DNA from: Gibbula magus
Taxonomy: Eukaryota > Mollusca > Gastropoda > Trochida > Trochidae
DNA: 64,000 nt
Reading direction: 5' to 3'
Assembly (NCBI GenBank): GCA_936450465.1
Contig: OW388303.1
Coordinates: 11,191,021 to 11,255,020 of the forward strand
Shown here: in pieces, positions 1 to 13,285 of the stretch
Position numbering within the stretch: the first letter of the stretch is position 1
Layout of the letters: each line of letters opens with the position of its first letter
Notes under the pieces: generated by a model
Told to the model about the DNA's origin: nothing
Databases searched by the model: none
The model's input: only the letters and a program-made list of their open reading frames with translations
Translations under genes and position numbers: made by a program

Positions 1-1220
1 TATCATAAATCTATTTCCTGGTCTGTATGATATGTTCCATCTTATTTTAGTTCATGTTCTTCTTAATACATAAATTTATGGTTAAATGAGTTGAATAATT
101 ATTGTTGTTGGTTATTGATATAACGCTTTTTTGTATGCCCAAAGCTAGGTGCAACTAAACAATTGTCTGTCTGTTTGAGGGACAATGCATGCTTAATTAG
201 CATTTATTTAAACAAAACTTTTAGCCACTCAGGCTAGTAATTAGCTGAGAGACCAGTTGTGCGTTGAAGAGCTTGACAGGTGTGTTGTATAAACATACAG
301 ATGACCTGGCGACAGGCTAATAAACACTATGTCTGTCTGACTATGGGCTTCGCGCGTCTGGTTGGTCATTTAAAGTTAGCCAATAAGAATTAAGGCCAAA
401 ACTAACAACCAATAAAATACATGATCATGAATATTTGGACATGCCTTTACCAGTTACCCCCTCAGTTGAAAGACTGCGCCATCATCATTAGCAGTTACTG
501 TCAAACAAATAACGTAACGTTGATGTTATCTCTGTGTTTTTCGACATCAGTTGTGACCCAAACACATACGTTTCGATTAGGGATTTACTGTTTCAAGTTG
601 TGTTCTTTTGACTATCTGGATATTTATAATTTTCCTCCGGATATGTTCGTCGACAAATGTAAGTCTTCAATAATGCAATATATCCATTGTCACATATATA
701 TATATGAGATGTTTAAAGTGTGAAACGTCTTGTATGACGATAACACACTTTCACACATTTTGCGAATTATATATACAATGATGAGACAGTCTATACTACA
801 GTCCATTAATTGATGCTGTATGAGTAACGACAAACCACGATCACAATTGATACTAACTGAACAGAGAATTTAAATCCGATATAAGTAACCAGTGCCTATA
901 ATCCAATGCATACCAAAGAGGATACAATATATCGTGTTTGCTATTAAATACATAATTCTCATAATGCCTTTCTGCTGATCACGTTTACATTTGATCTGCT
1001 TAAATAATCACGTAAATATAGTTTTATTTATTTGAATGCATATATAGCTATTATCAACTTTGTCACACGGACATTTTCATCTTATAAAACAAAAGACCCA
1101 AGACAAGTTTGTCTAGCGTAGTTCAATCTGATATAATTAAGCCAACAGAGAACACCTATATAAACAAACCAACAAATATATTTTCATTTCATTTGTAATA
1201 AATTATGACACATACTATTA
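1..1220. other. Non-coding AT-rich sequence, nothing recognised
   Basis: No protein similarity, RNA gene or clear repeat was recognised. The open frame at 421-723 encodes a low-complexity cysteine- and tyrosine-rich peptide without family motifs and is probably chance. Confidence 0.5.
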
Positions 1221-1300
1221 TATAGTGGAGTATACTAGAGTATACTGGGGTATACTGAGGTATACTGGGGTATACTAGCGTATACTGGGGTATACTGAAG
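1221..1300 (+). repeat. 10-bp phased tandem repeat, eight units
   Basis: Eight consecutive 10-bp units, consensus TATACTGGGG with one to three changes each, run without indels. The period matches one turn of the DNA helix. The same TATAC word recurs just downstream in a second local repeat. Confidence 0.9.
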
Positions 1301-1335
1301 TTTCCTAAGCTTTGGAAATGTCTCGTATACTGATT

Positions 1336-1405
1336 AGTATACGCTAGGAAATTAGGGTGGTTGACAAACCAGTATACGCCAGGAAATTAGGGTGGTTGAC
1401 AAGAC
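1336..1405 (+). repeat. 35-bp tandem doublet
   Basis: Two 35-bp units beginning AGTATACGC, differing at very few positions, carry the word AGGAAATTAGGGTGG. They are followed by GTATACTGGTCAGTATAC, which pairs back on the same core word, so the block can form short hairpins. Confidence 0.8.
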
Positions 1406-1419
1406 GTATACTGGTCAGT

Positions 1420-3940
1420 ATACTAGCACTTTTCTTGCGGTGTATGTGTGATAGCTCATTTGAAAGCTAAATGAATTTAGAAAAAAAAGTACTGAAACCG
1501 AATTTTGAATTTGAACCTTGAATTCGAGTATTCTGCCCTTGAATATGGACCTTTTTGAAAAGAGCGTTTTTCGGCTCAATGTTCAAAGGGGCAACACTCT
1601 GTAACAAATTGACTTAATTCAAAGTTATTGGCAGTTACGTCTTTCTAATAACTAGTTAAACAATTCCATAACATATCATTATGATGTAAAAGTTGATAGT
1701 TTCGGCATAATTTGGACATATCCCAAAAACGTATAATTTTGTGATTTTGAGACTTTTCGAAGGGTACTTTTTTTCAGAATTTTCGATCGTAAACCAATAA
1801 AGATACCATTATGTTTAAAAGCACATTTCGAAGTAGAGATGACATTTATTAGGAACAATAAATTTCAATCATGTATCTGTCATACTGTATGTGTCATAAG
1901 TCATAGAAGATTGTCATTTTTATAAAAGCACCATTTTCAGCAAATTTCAAAAGATCATAACTGCTTAACTAATTAAGATATTGAAATTGTATTTACACCT
2001 TCGGATGCACAATGTCCAGAACATAAACGTTTCTATTGAACCCTTACATCAAAAAGTTGATAGTTAAGCTCTAAACATCGCAAACGTTGTCTAGGGTTCC
2101 AACTTTAATATTTTTTTAGTATTTTCTTGAATATTCATAACAGCATAACGCATTACTTAGGTATGCAATCTAAATGATGATTACATCTACTTAAGTAGAA
2201 TAACAGAGTGTCCAACATGGAGTTCAAGGTCAAGCAGAAGTATTGAAGACCTAAGTATTGACCTAGTTCTTAGGTTGTTTTTTCCGTTCTATTGTAAAGT
2301 TGTTTTGTGTAGGGTAGCTCCAAAAATTTTACTTCTGTGTTCAAATATACTTGCAATCTGATATATTTTTTTCATTTAACGATGGGACACTTATATAAAT
2401 GAGATTAAATTCCCGAACAAACAAACGGATAGAAATAAATCAAATCAGGATTCAATTCAAAGTTTAATTGCAATAATGTTTCTTTATGCCTTGTTATTTT
2501 ACAGACATTATAGGCATTTAAACACATTAACAATGAACTGTAGAAAAAAATATTTTCTTGGAAATTCTTTTTTTCTTAGACTCCTTTCCAAGGTTTTAGT
2601 ACTAAAAAATAAAATATATTGCATTTGTTTCTTACAGCATGTCGAAATAATCTCAATAGATAAATATTCAAGTCAGTTGTTGAATGAATACTTTTTTAAA
2701 TCTTTATTTTTTATTTGTACAAAACTGGATATGTAAGGTCGCACGCAGAGCTGAGTAGCGGCACAGAAAGAACATTTCCTTCAGGATAATATTGTAGTAC
2801 CAGTGGGTAGTGCCTTGTAGTACAACATCTGACATAATAAAACGTTTAGGCTGAACAAATGAATTGTCGTCACAAAATGATTTATCATAGCTTATACATA
2901 ATTGTTAAGACGTCACAGGTGCTTCTCCTTTCAACCAGAGCTAGGCAAGTGCTTTATACATCGTTCCATGTATTCATTCTTGACTCTCAAGTTCACAACT
3001 AAGCTTCTTTAGTGAGCTGCGAGCATGCTCTACCATTACGACTTCCACATAAAGCATCTTTAGGAAGACTGTACACCCCCGCCGCATCAAGTGATTGATA
3101 AGGCCTGGAATTGATTTGGTGCTGCCACTCCCACTGGGTCGATGTTTGTGAATGAAGAAGATTTGTGAAGATTATTTCTGGTGAAATACCGTTAGGTCAA
3201 TGGCAGTGATAATAATTACGTGAACGCTGAACACAAACACATTTGTATGTTGGTGTACACAATGTTGCTTGCTGGTGGGACGTGTTGATGATATCAAATG
3301 AAACTCACATGTAATGTCTGATATTGAAAATGAATTGTTTGACAAATATCAAAATTCTGATAGTTTTACGGCAATCTTTTTTATAAATACTACAAAGAGA
3401 GTTCTATCTAATAATATATGACGTAGGCCTGTGGTAGGGGAGCTTTCCAGGATATTACTAAATATATTTATATGAACTCTTTATATTTATAATTCACCTA
3501 AAGTGATACATATTAGTATACAATTTCTCTTACCCCGAATGTATAGTGCAAATATTGGATAAAGGGTGTCGTATGTTGTGTCATAAGGATTGAATTTCGA
3601 ATGTAAGTAATGTCTATTGTAAAGCCTATCAGCAGAGGGTTGTCATCAATGACTTTGTTCAACATGAATGTGTCATTCCGATATGACTTTTAAGGACAGT
3701 TAACTGACCATCATAGACATCTTTCTAATTAATTCAAATGTCATTCATCTGAATAATGGTAGGTGTCAGACAAAGAAAGAAACACCAAAGTGATTAAGAA
3801 ATTGGTCAGATTCTTGCCAATGTCAAACTTCATGACCGTTCCTTCAATCATATACATGTTGTGTTCTGACGTTGTGGTACAGTTGTAGAGTAACTGACAG
3901 CATGCTTGCATTTTAACAATTATAAGATAAATATTTCCCT
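1420..3940. other. Non-coding AT-rich sequence, nothing recognised
   Basis: Only short, low-complexity open frames occur (for example 2476-2736). No transposon ends, RNA genes or protein motifs were recognised. Confidence 0.45.
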
Positions 3941-4070
3941 TTGTAAAATTTCCGGGATTCATTGTATTCAACACCGGCAAATTTAGTTTAAAACCGACGG
4001 CGTTAGCCGTAGGATTTAAACACTGAAATTTGCGGGTGTTGAATAACAATGAATCTCGGAAATTTTACAA
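3941..4070. repeat. Foldback (inverted repeat), about 45-bp arms
   Basis: The left arm starts TTGTAAAATTTCCGGGATTC and the right arm ends with its near-complement AATCTCGGAAATTTTACAA. The arms pair with a few mismatches around a loop of about 35 bases. The minus-strand open frame at 3741-4049 overlaps it and is not taken as a gene. It resembles a small MITE, but no target duplication was identified. Confidence 0.75.
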
Positions 4071-4410
4071 ACGCATTTATTTATCGATATTGTAACCTGA
4101 CTGTTAGTTATCAGGCGTTTTGAAACGATCTATCTTTTTGCGTACCTATCTCTGAGTGGACAGGACTTTGTGACTGTTCCATGTTTGTGGTCAGGTGTGG
4201 TCAGGTCAAAACAAATGTAAATACTCCGCGTAATATGTACACTAGCAACAATTTACACATCAGCTCAAACAGTGTCACTCAACTATGTTCACTTCACAAT
4301 ATTCACTTATCCTTTTAGGTGGCGATAAACAATTATCTACGACATCAACACAGTAAAAGACCTAAGAACAAACATCTTAAACTTGCCCTAAACTATTGTG
4401 ACAATGACGC

Positions 4411-4632
4411 AAGCATTGTGACGTCAAAACGGTTGATCACTATGACGTCATGCCATGGCAACGGCATTCTGTAAACACTACCGCGTGGAAGAAGGCGTCA
4501 AACTTGGACAAATCTTACTAGTTGAAAACATTTTAGTTACTTGAAACTAATTAATTTTGAGAGTTATTTGTTACCTGTACTGCTATACACAAGTTAGAAA
4601 ATGACAATGCCACCTGTCAAATTTGAGTAAGT
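4411..4632 (+). promoter_or_regulatory. Candidate promoter with two CREs and a possible first exon
   Basis: Two full TGACGTCA palindromes (4419-4426, 4443-4450) lie beside CCATGGCAAC, which resembles half of an RFX/X-box site. About 150 bases downstream an ATG at 4601 opens a 26-nt reading frame (MTMPPVKF...) that runs into GTAAGTATT at 4627, a good match to a 5' splice donor. No second exon was recognised, so this is an inferred promoter/exon pair and could be coincidence. Confidence 0.22.
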
Positions 4633-5655
4633 ATTAAGAGAAATAGAAAAATAAAATTTTGAGTCGGGCCGGATCTTGTGAACATGATGTATATGTTCGC
4701 GGTGATTCGCCCCAAGTAATTTGCAGATATATTCATTGTCATTCAACATAGGCAAATCAACCAATCACAATCAAGGATACGCCGAAATCATGTTACAATT
4801 AAGAATAAGCCTAAATCAGGTTCCACAATTAGTGAATGTGAATTGGTACCTCCTTTGTTTTATGAAACTGGCAATTTTTAAAAAGAATATGAACATTTTG
4901 AAGTGAGGTTTTTAAAATGAAGAATTGTACAGACTGGTTTTTCTACATCAGGTCACACATGTATCATTGATTATTACCCACGTGGTACTTCGTAAAGGGC
5001 TTTCATGACTTGATATTTGATTGGCTAACGATGAACTTTGACACTGCCCGGACTACTTTATTCATTCATAAAACGAACGTGAATGCATTCATGATATTAC
5101 AAGTATTTTACAACAACACTTATAAAATGATTAATATTTATCTCATTCTTTAGTTAATTGATAAATTTGTACTCACCACAATGATAGATTTTAATGAATA
5201 ATTAATAAAAACAACATGACTAGATCAGAACTAATAAGCACAATGTTAAGGATTCAACAAAAGGTTTTACTCTCACTCTTACCGTTGGGAATGACATTGC
5301 AACGAAACTCTCAGTCTCTCAGTGAAAACAACGTTTTCGTAACGGTGCACCATGACTTTATACTCACAAGACAAAAATAATCAAACGGAAAGCCATTTCA
5401 ACGGCTATGTTCATCAAAACTTACATTTATTAGATGCAGCTGGGAATGTAGTAACTAGCAGATTTAATTTTAGATAACCTTAACTTGCTCTTGTTCATGA
5501 GTGAGTTTAAATGGACTTACATGTTGGTTTCCAGAGCAAAGATAACTGATTTAATTAACCTGATGACAATAAAGACCGCAATGCATTTACGTTTCCTGTA
5601 TGAAGTTGGTAGGACTAAAATGCGTCCTGTTAATAATGAGATATCTGGGACATTT
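4633..5655. other. Non-coding sequence, nothing recognised
   Basis: Short open frames only. If the candidate exon upstream is real, this would be intron, but no acceptor or second exon could be supported. Confidence 0.4.
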
Positions 5656-5659
5656 TAAA

Positions 5660-5869
5660 GAGAGGTCTCAAAGTAATCGCTCAATGAGCGATTACTTTGA
5701 AACCTCTCTTGAACGCGATTGCTCAATGTAGCGCTACGTAGCAAGGCGAGGAAGCTTCGAGGAATTTGTGTCGTTCAAGAGAGAATGAGCGCTACTTGAG
5801 CGCTACTTGAGCGTTACATTGAGCAATCGATGAGCGATTATAAGCGCTCGCTGTTATGGAACGGAGCCC
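5660..5869. mobile_element. MITE, copy 1 of 3 (GGGCTCCGTTCCATAAC family)
   Basis: The right end reads TTATAAGCGCTC...GGAACGGAGCCC, the inverted terminus seen at both ends of the copy at 61766-61960. The interior is built from the words GAGCGATT, AATCGCTC, AGCGCT and GAACGCGATT. The left part (5660-5710) has been replaced by or folded into a separate near-perfect palindrome centred near 5685. It is non-coding and probably mobilised by a DNA transposase elsewhere in the genome. Confidence 0.8.
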
Positions 5870-7318
5870 AGTACAAACGCATTTTTCGCATAAATCAAAT
5901 TCTCGCATTAATGTCATGATTACAGTACATTGCAGTTTGAATGAACTTACGGATGGGTTGTTCAGAGCAATGATTGGTTATTAATGTCAATTTATATTGA
6001 ATCTATGTATTTAAAATATGTTCAGATTGGAAATAAAAAATGGGAAAATGTTGAATCTGCACGCAGTCACTTATCAGCTGAACTCTTTGGTTATGGAACG
6101 AGCTGTTCAAGAAAAACTTAACATATGTGTCTCTCGTGGCATCATGAGTGGAGAAATCTAAGCTTTATATCATTGTCCATTGATTGCTTTATCATCTGAC
6201 CTGCCGGGACAAACTTCAAAGAGACAATCCTCTCACGTTATCTTATCATTAGAATACTATTTTACTTGATATGCCATCACTTTGAATTGTGAGTTTTCCC
6301 CCAATGACATAACATTCATATTATATCCTCTTCATTCACCCCACCTCTGCATCAAAAACTATATCCCTTTTTAGAGTTCTCTGAAACTGTTCCCACTATA
6401 TCAAAGTTGTATTATTGAATAAAACCAGAGTATCTCATCTTCATATTTTAGACTACAGCCTATTATGAAACACACAACCAATTAAAAAAGATTTTCCAAA
6501 CATTATCACCAAAAGAATCGTTGCTATTAACTTATAACATGACTACGTGAAGGAAACCAATCCTTCGTGAGAAATTCTACCACATTCAATATCTAATGTT
6601 TCTAGTTATACTGGTGATTGCTTTCAAAATGTGGATGGTCAAAGTATTTGTGATTGTGTACCGAATGACATAATGTTTATATTCCAAACTCATTTGATTC
6701 ATTTATCTCTCAACTCACAAGTTGACTATTTTGTTCTGATATTTGTAATCATGTTTTATACCACACTCCCCTCGCGATGATTTCATTACAGTCTATAAAG
6801 ATATCAATAACATGTTTCCTGGAAACTTAATGTCTATCTAATATCATTAAAGGGAACGGACATTTTAATAACTCCATATGGAACTGCCTGAATCTTTGCA
6901 CACAAAACATCACAGATTTAATATAAGATAATAAACTTAGAATCAGTGATGCTTATTAATTTGATTTGTTTATATGAACTAATATATGTTCCAGAGAAGC
7001 CAAATTTGGAAAGTAAACCCTTAAAAGGCAATCCTCTTCCATCACCATGACAACTGGTTGATGTTGTTCCGGTGACAAATCCATATCAGGGGTTCACGTC
7101 GATACATAAAGAAATAATTAGTATCATTCCATGGTTTCAGCAGCTTGCCAGAAGATCATGAGAAATATAATAGTAAAATATCAGTAAAAAGGGTAATAAT
7201 ATTATGGTTTAGTTCAATAGAATTCTGAATAATAACGTCGTAAGCTTCAAATGAAAGTAATGGAATTAAGAAGCATACTGGAACATCAATGTTAGATGTA
7301 AGGAAGTGAAATAAATAT
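5870..7318. other. Non-coding sequence, nothing recognised
   Basis: No coding motif, RNA gene or convincing repeat was recognised. Confidence 0.45.
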
Positions 7319-7510
7319 CTAAAAGGTTTCTGTGAAAATATGTTAATTACTTACAGTAATCCGTATTCATATATTCTGTATTTATGCATTTTCTATTTCT
7401 AAAAAAACAAATATGTAAAAGGTTTCTGTGGAAATCTGTTAATTACCTAGAGTAATCCGTATTCATATACTCTGTGTTTATGCATTTTCTGTTTGTAAAA
7501 ACTCAACGTT
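7319..7510 (+). repeat. 97-bp tandem doublet
   Basis: Two units of roughly 97 bp share AAAGGTTTCTGTG at the start (7322 and about 7419) and TTATGCATTTTCT at the end. About ten percent of positions differ, so the duplication is not recent. Confidence 0.85.
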
Positions 7511-7878
7511 TTTATCATTTCTATGAAAACTATAACATGGTATTGGTTTTGTGAATAAATGTATTTTACGTCAAAACTTATTATAGACAATTTACAATTA
7601 ATGTCTCATATATTGATATATAAACAGAAAGTGAAAGTTTTAGATCTGACAAAATACAATTCTACCGTTTTCATTGATTTGGAGGTTATCTTTATGACAT
7701 TAAATTTATTAGAATCAAAGAATGCAAAGTGTTTTAAAATTCCATTACAATGCACTGTATAAGCTTTGTGGATTGTGTATTAGAGTTGTTTATATATGAT
7801 ACATACATAAAGTGCACAAAATGATTTTTCTTAGAAAATAAATTTTTGATGGGCATTCTAGAAATTAAGATGATGAAG

Positions 7879-8370
7879 AATGAAGAACAATTTATGGAAA
7901 CACAACTTCTTTATTCTATGTAGACGACGTTTCGACATATTTACTAATGTCGTTGTCAAGCAGGTGATCCATTTGGACAGATTGCCAAGGTATATATACG
8001 TGTAGTATTAATACAGTAGATGAGGTTGATTAAAACAGCTTGTTACCGAGATTAATTTAAGATTGATGTACATAGCTTGCTACGGATATTAATTGATATA
8101 ACAACATAATTATTGTAGGTAATTGGGAGATGTACACAGCTATATGGTGATTGAAGATGAAGTAAATATGAATAATATGAGATGACTAATGCAGCAAGTG
8201 ATGGTAAACGTTTGATATTTAGTATCCATCATCTCTGTTCAGTGCTGCGGCAATCTTCGTTATGTTTAAGGCTTCGAGGTACTTCCTTCCTCTGAGTTGG
8301 TCTTGTTCTTTTCTAGGACCTTGACGTTCTTCCAGTTGATGTTGTGGTCTGGGCCTGATGATAGTAAGGC
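7879..8370 (-). pseudogene. Penelope-like element relic (GIY-YIG C-terminus plus 3' end)
   Basis: Read on the minus strand, 8365-8225 encodes, across one frameshift near 8305, the end of a GIY-YIG endonuclease domain: DHNINWKNVKVLE, then KEQDQLRGRKYLEALNI, then AALNRDDGY and stop. This is the usual C-terminus of Penelope-like polyproteins. Further 3' (7952-7900) is a hairpin CGACAT/ATGTCG followed by GAAACGTCG and then ATAAAGAAGTTGT, a terminal block also seen at 22.85, 43.75 and 60.1 kb. The rest of the reverse transcriptase is missing. Assignment rests on these motifs. Confidence 0.78.
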
Positions 8371-8473
8371 AGTCTAGAACTAACTTAAGATTAATTTAAA
8401 TATCAAGTAGTAGGTTGTATCTTTGAATACAGAACAGATATTGCTCATTTATATAATGGCCGGTATAAGGATA

Positions 8474-8584
8474 CTAGGTTAGGGGCTGGGTAGTTAGGGT
8501 TAGGGGCTGGGTAGCTAGGGTTAAGGGCTTGGTAGTTAGGGTTAGGGGCTGGGTAGTTAGGGTTAGGGTTAGGGTTAGGGTTAA
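8474..8584 (+). repeat. Interstitial telomere-like array (TTAGGG)
   Basis: Four 21-bp units of the form AGGGGCTGGGTAGTTAGGGTT (8481-8564) run into pure TTAGGG repeats (8557-8580) ending TTAAC. TTAGGG is the telomere repeat of vertebrates, molluscs and most lophotrochozoans. The composite unit alternates a variant GGGGCTGGG block with canonical repeat. Confidence 0.9.
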
Positions 8585-9698
8585 CGTGGTGTGTGTGTAC
8601 ATCAACAAGCTTGTTCAGGTATCAATGATGAAAATGTACTCGAGACGCCTAGCTTGACAGTAACGCTGACCTGCAGATGCATCCTGTTCCATCAGAGTGT
8701 TTGCATCATGAATGATTCTCGAATCAAATAATCGTCTAAGCAAACGTTACCTAGTACCATGCGACCATCAATGTCAAATCAGGACGTTTCAATGGATAAC
8801 AAAATGCATGCAATATATCGTAATGAGTAGCTAACCTGAAGAGATACGAGACACATTTGCCTTGACAACCAACGGGCTTAGGATACAATTACCCTGGCGG
8901 AGCATGGTGCTGCAGATTTGGAGCGTATCTCGAGTAGTCACGATTTAAAGCGTCAAAACTGATAAAACAGAAAAGGTGAAGTATGCGTTTGAAAAATGAA
9001 TTCTGTTTTTAAAGTGTCTGACTGGTATCGTAAAACTCTTTAGATAACGATACGACAAAACTTAAAATAACCATTGTCATATTCAAGTGTGAGGAAGTGT
9101 GTTTATCATGAGATGGGAAATGCAATCTGTTTAAAACGGTCTGTCTGGTCTCAGGTCCTTGTAAAAATCTTAAGAAAACGGCATGGCAAAACGTTCATTG
9201 TGAAGGGTGGGAAACGGCTGCAGGTTAAGTCTGGACATCATGTCAAGATTTTCTTAGAATTAACTTGAGAATCTCTGTAATACGACACTGGTTAACATAC
9301 AAATAATATTTATCAACTTTCACATCAGTTCACGGTGTCTTTGTAAAATGAATTCGATAATCATTTTAAAAATGTTAGAAACAGGTGTGTACTATATAAA
9401 TTTATCTACACAGCAGTAGAAGGACCGTGTTTGCAAAATGAATTCGCGAAACATTTTAAAAAGTGTTTGAAATAAGTTTCTAAAATATCATTTTCTGGAC
9501 AATGGTGATGACGTCATTTTATTCAGACTTGCTCAAAAGTTAAAATGCATGACAATATCAGAAACTATGCAACACTATTCAAGACAGTTCTGAAAGAAAG
9601 ACTCAATGTATTAATTTTCATTTATATCTAATTTTATCAATTGTCGTATCGAATTTTATCAAAGGTAAGTAATCGCATGTGGTATGACCACCATTTTA
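8585..9698. other. Non-coding sequence with one CRE palindrome
   Basis: A TGACGTCA palindrome lies at 9509-9516 within ATGGTGATGACGTCA, a 15-mer also present at 36162-36176. Nothing else was recognised. Confidence 0.45.
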
Positions 9699-9816
9699 TT
9701 TGTACTGTAGCCATTCTACCAGAAATACGTCTTATGTATTTATTTATTTATATCTTGTACGGTAGCCATTCTACCGGAAGTACGTCTTATTTATTTATTT
9801 ATTTATTTATTATAGA
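9699..9816 (+). repeat. About 60-bp tandem doublet ending in (TTTA)n
   Basis: Two units each contain GTAGCCATTCTACC followed by TACGTCTTAT and a TTTA microsatellite. They start near 9702 and 9758, and the TTTA tail is expanded in the second unit. Confidence 0.85.
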
Positions 9817-9819
9817 GTT

Positions 9820-11048
9820 CCGAACATTTATTGAAATATTTACTAGGTATTCAACTGTCAATTCGCCGAATTAGATATAGGAATAAATCCATTCTTTCTG
9901 CTATACACAGTTTTGAATAAAACAATGAAAATAACGCAAAACCTCTTTCTTTAAAATCCGTTTGGTAATAACAGTTTCGAACTATAACCCTAGAAATACC
10001 TACCTACCTACCTATCTTAATTTTCTCCAAATGTGAAACAATATCCCAAGAGCCACCCCTACCCTTGGATTTCAACAGTCGCTCATGTGCCCTAGGGTAG
10101 CCTTAGTTCCATCATCAGGGGGAACATGTCAGACAAGCTTATTCGTTAGATTTATTCTCTGAAGGATTTTCATGAAATTGCAAATAAGGTTATATGGTGC
10201 ATTAAAAGGCAAATATCAAAGAAGAACATTTGCTCATCCTAAACTGATGACAAAAGAGACGATACAAACATTACATTGAACAAAAGCTTCAGCTGTAAAT
10301 AATAGCCTAAAGGGCTTTCTTAAGATTCGGCCGGAGCATTGTTGTTTTGGGGCGAACGGTACCAATTCAAACATTCGTTAAAGAGCCATCAAGGATGTAA
10401 GTGTTTCAAATACAAAATTATGTGTGGAAAATATACTTATAACGTCAATCGCTACAGAAATATTTAATATATTACAACATGACATGTGATCAATAAGTTC
10501 GGGTAACGCGCGTCAATGGTATCTGACGTCATATAAACAAAATTCTCTTTATTGCACAAAACGTACTATACAGCAGCAAGCGTTTCCGAAGCGTCAAGGC
10601 TGCACGTGCTTCTCTTGGAAGATAGGCTACCCTTGTCACACATTACTGAATGTGACGATTGTTATATAAACACTGATTTTAAATGTCCTGAGAACATACA
10701 AATTATTGCCTATTTAATGTACTTTTTATTGAGCTAAGACCAGTAAATTATGACATATATTCTCATTGATTATAAAATTCAAGCAAAATACTTAGTTGGG
10801 TAAAACTTTTATTCCAATATCTGTAGAAAATACATAATTAAATGAAATGGTAAATAAATAACCGCCAAAAATTATATATTCCGATTTCTTTCATTGCTCA
10901 TAAACGTTATTTTTCTTTCTTGTCTGTGTATACAGTGTGTGAGCTAGACCACGATGCTTTAAAATTTGAGCTTGAAAATAATAGACTTGATCTATATTTA
11001 GACTGGAAAACAGCTTTACTAATTGATGCAATTTATCGACTTATTTTG
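9820..11048. other. Non-coding sequence upstream of the duplication
   Basis: Contains one TGACGTCA at 10524-10531 and short chance open frames. No gene was recognised. Confidence 0.4.
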
Positions 11049-13232
11049 TGACAAATTAAGTGTATATATTTCACGGAGATAGCTTTTTGGCAATTTTCCG
11101 ATATGTTCATCAACATCCTTGATGGCTCTTTAAGCATGAAACTCTCATCGACCGATTGCTGAAAGCAACTGTATTTGGATATGAGTCGCACACAATCCTT
11201 CCTCGTCAAGTAAATTGCAGGATCATGTCAAGTTTATCTCAATGTTCCTAATAGAACCTTTGGAATGGAACCGGTAACTGCCACGCATGTACATGTTGCA
11301 GCGATCTTTTACATTTTACTGTCAATGTCTATGGCTGTCATTAGAAAAGACACACTAGACACACACAAGCTCACATAACATTAATGTTCAACTACACAAT
11401 AACTGACTTATTCAGTATCTTCGCTACGCACTTCGCACTTCGCACAATTGTCTGCACTATATCCCATGCCGACCACTAGACGTCTGGTTCTTTGTTGGGA
11501 GAGATGCTGTCACTCACAATACAATTGAGGGTCAATTCCTGAAAGTTCTGGAGGATCTCTTGCTCTTACCCTACGTCACTACATGTCCAACAAATGCTCA
11601 AGTTACAAACATGTGGTGCGGTATCATTGTAATACTAGTATATATACTATATACATTTGTTCGAATCCCTGAAGTTCATTACCTGTTAACTAAATCTCTG
11701 GCTTTGGGGCTTCTGTTTTGAAAGGAAACGTATGTCCTTCAGAGTGTAAACAGACGCCAGATACAGAAAAACGAATGTCATAGACACTTGTGTGACTGGA
11801 TAAGGCATGTGCCTCTTCTGTGAACACTATTTAAATGCAAATTTACTTCACACGCTAATATAAGTCACATAACATTGTATTTCATTTTAGAATATAGTAT
11901 CAGTAATAACGATAATCTCTACACCCTCTTAGCGTGACGAGCTCACATTTGATGGCGAGGAGTTGTTGACAGGATCATAACATATGCATGAGGCTGCTGA
12001 TGACAGACAATGGAGATCTCAATCTTGATTGATAACGTTGGAGCAACGAAGAACGGATTCTGTGACTTGCATGCCATTTCCTTAGTACTCGAATGTGAAG
12101 GTAATTAACATGGGGTTCAATATATTCATCATCCTCGGTCCTCCATAGATTAATGTTCCGATACTCTACAATGTACCCTTTCATCATGAAAATAACTTGA
12201 AATAGGTTAATTATGAACCAATGAAAGCTCGGCGTAAAATGGTGGAATTATTTGTCTTGGTGAAAACAAAATCAAACTGACCTAACTTATTAGCTGAGAG
12301 TTGGAATTGAAAAATTAAAGAGTGTGGTATGATGTATGTTAACAGGCACGCAGGACTCATCGGTGTAACAGTTTGATTGGTTTACACAAGTTTAGGGTAC
12401 CTGTATTCCTAATGAAAAGTCCAAAGAGTGATATACAGCAATGTATCAGAACATTACGTCTTGGGTGACCGATAATACATTTTGATTTGATGGTTGAGAA
12501 TTAGATCAAGACAATTGGACCTGGTGAGAGAAAGGAGAGTAAATATAGAGATTCTATCGATCAACGGAAATCTATGTTTAATACTTCTCATTACATTATT
12601 CAAAACATAGTACATCAATTAGTCTTCCTCCAAAGACATGTTATAGAATGTTGATGTATGACGTCATAGCATTATGAAGTTAACAGTTTCCCGACGTCAT
12701 GTACATTTTGTCATATACGATTGAGTTGATGGCGTTATAACAGCATGCTTTTGCTCAACCGTGGTGAGATCACTCATGCTTGTTATTATTTGTTTTATCA
12801 TATTTTTTTTTAAATGAAATACTATTTCACCCAAAATTATTTTTGTTTATGTTTGTAGGCGTATGACATGTGTAGACATCCATCAATTAACGATCTATTT
12901 TACTTTGGCTGACTGGTATTCATACGCGTTTTTCCAGATCAGCTGGTTGTTGTTTTGACTATTTATTTAGTACAATATATATACGTAGAGTTGAGTAATA
13001 AATCAGACTCGCTTTCGTTCGTCTGATACCAAAATCTATTCACTCGTTGCATAAAAACGTTATCACATTACCATTCGTTTAGTATTCTATGTCTTGACAT
13101 GCAGCTGATTACGTTAGGTAAAATCTTCTGTGAAGACAATCCTGAAATTGATTGATCTTTAACAAGCGATAAAAACATGCCTAACAGGGTTTAGGATGAA
13201 CATTATAACTATATGCATTTAGAGTATGAGGA

Positions 13233-13238
<6 letters not shown>

Positions 13239-13280
<42 letters not shown>
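13239..13280 (+). repeat. (TA)n microsatellite, copy A
   Basis: About 21 TA units. The orthologous array in copy B is split by a foldback insertion and much longer on both sides. Confidence 0.95.

Positions 13281-13285
<5 letters not shown>

Noticed and set aside
11975..12187. 70-codon open frame on the minus strand conserved at 20469-20681 with four amino-acid changes
   Set aside because: Seven base differences were seen, four of them replacing amino acids, which is a neutral pattern. The frame is kept only because the duplication is recent. Similar DNA at 48.8 kb is not open.
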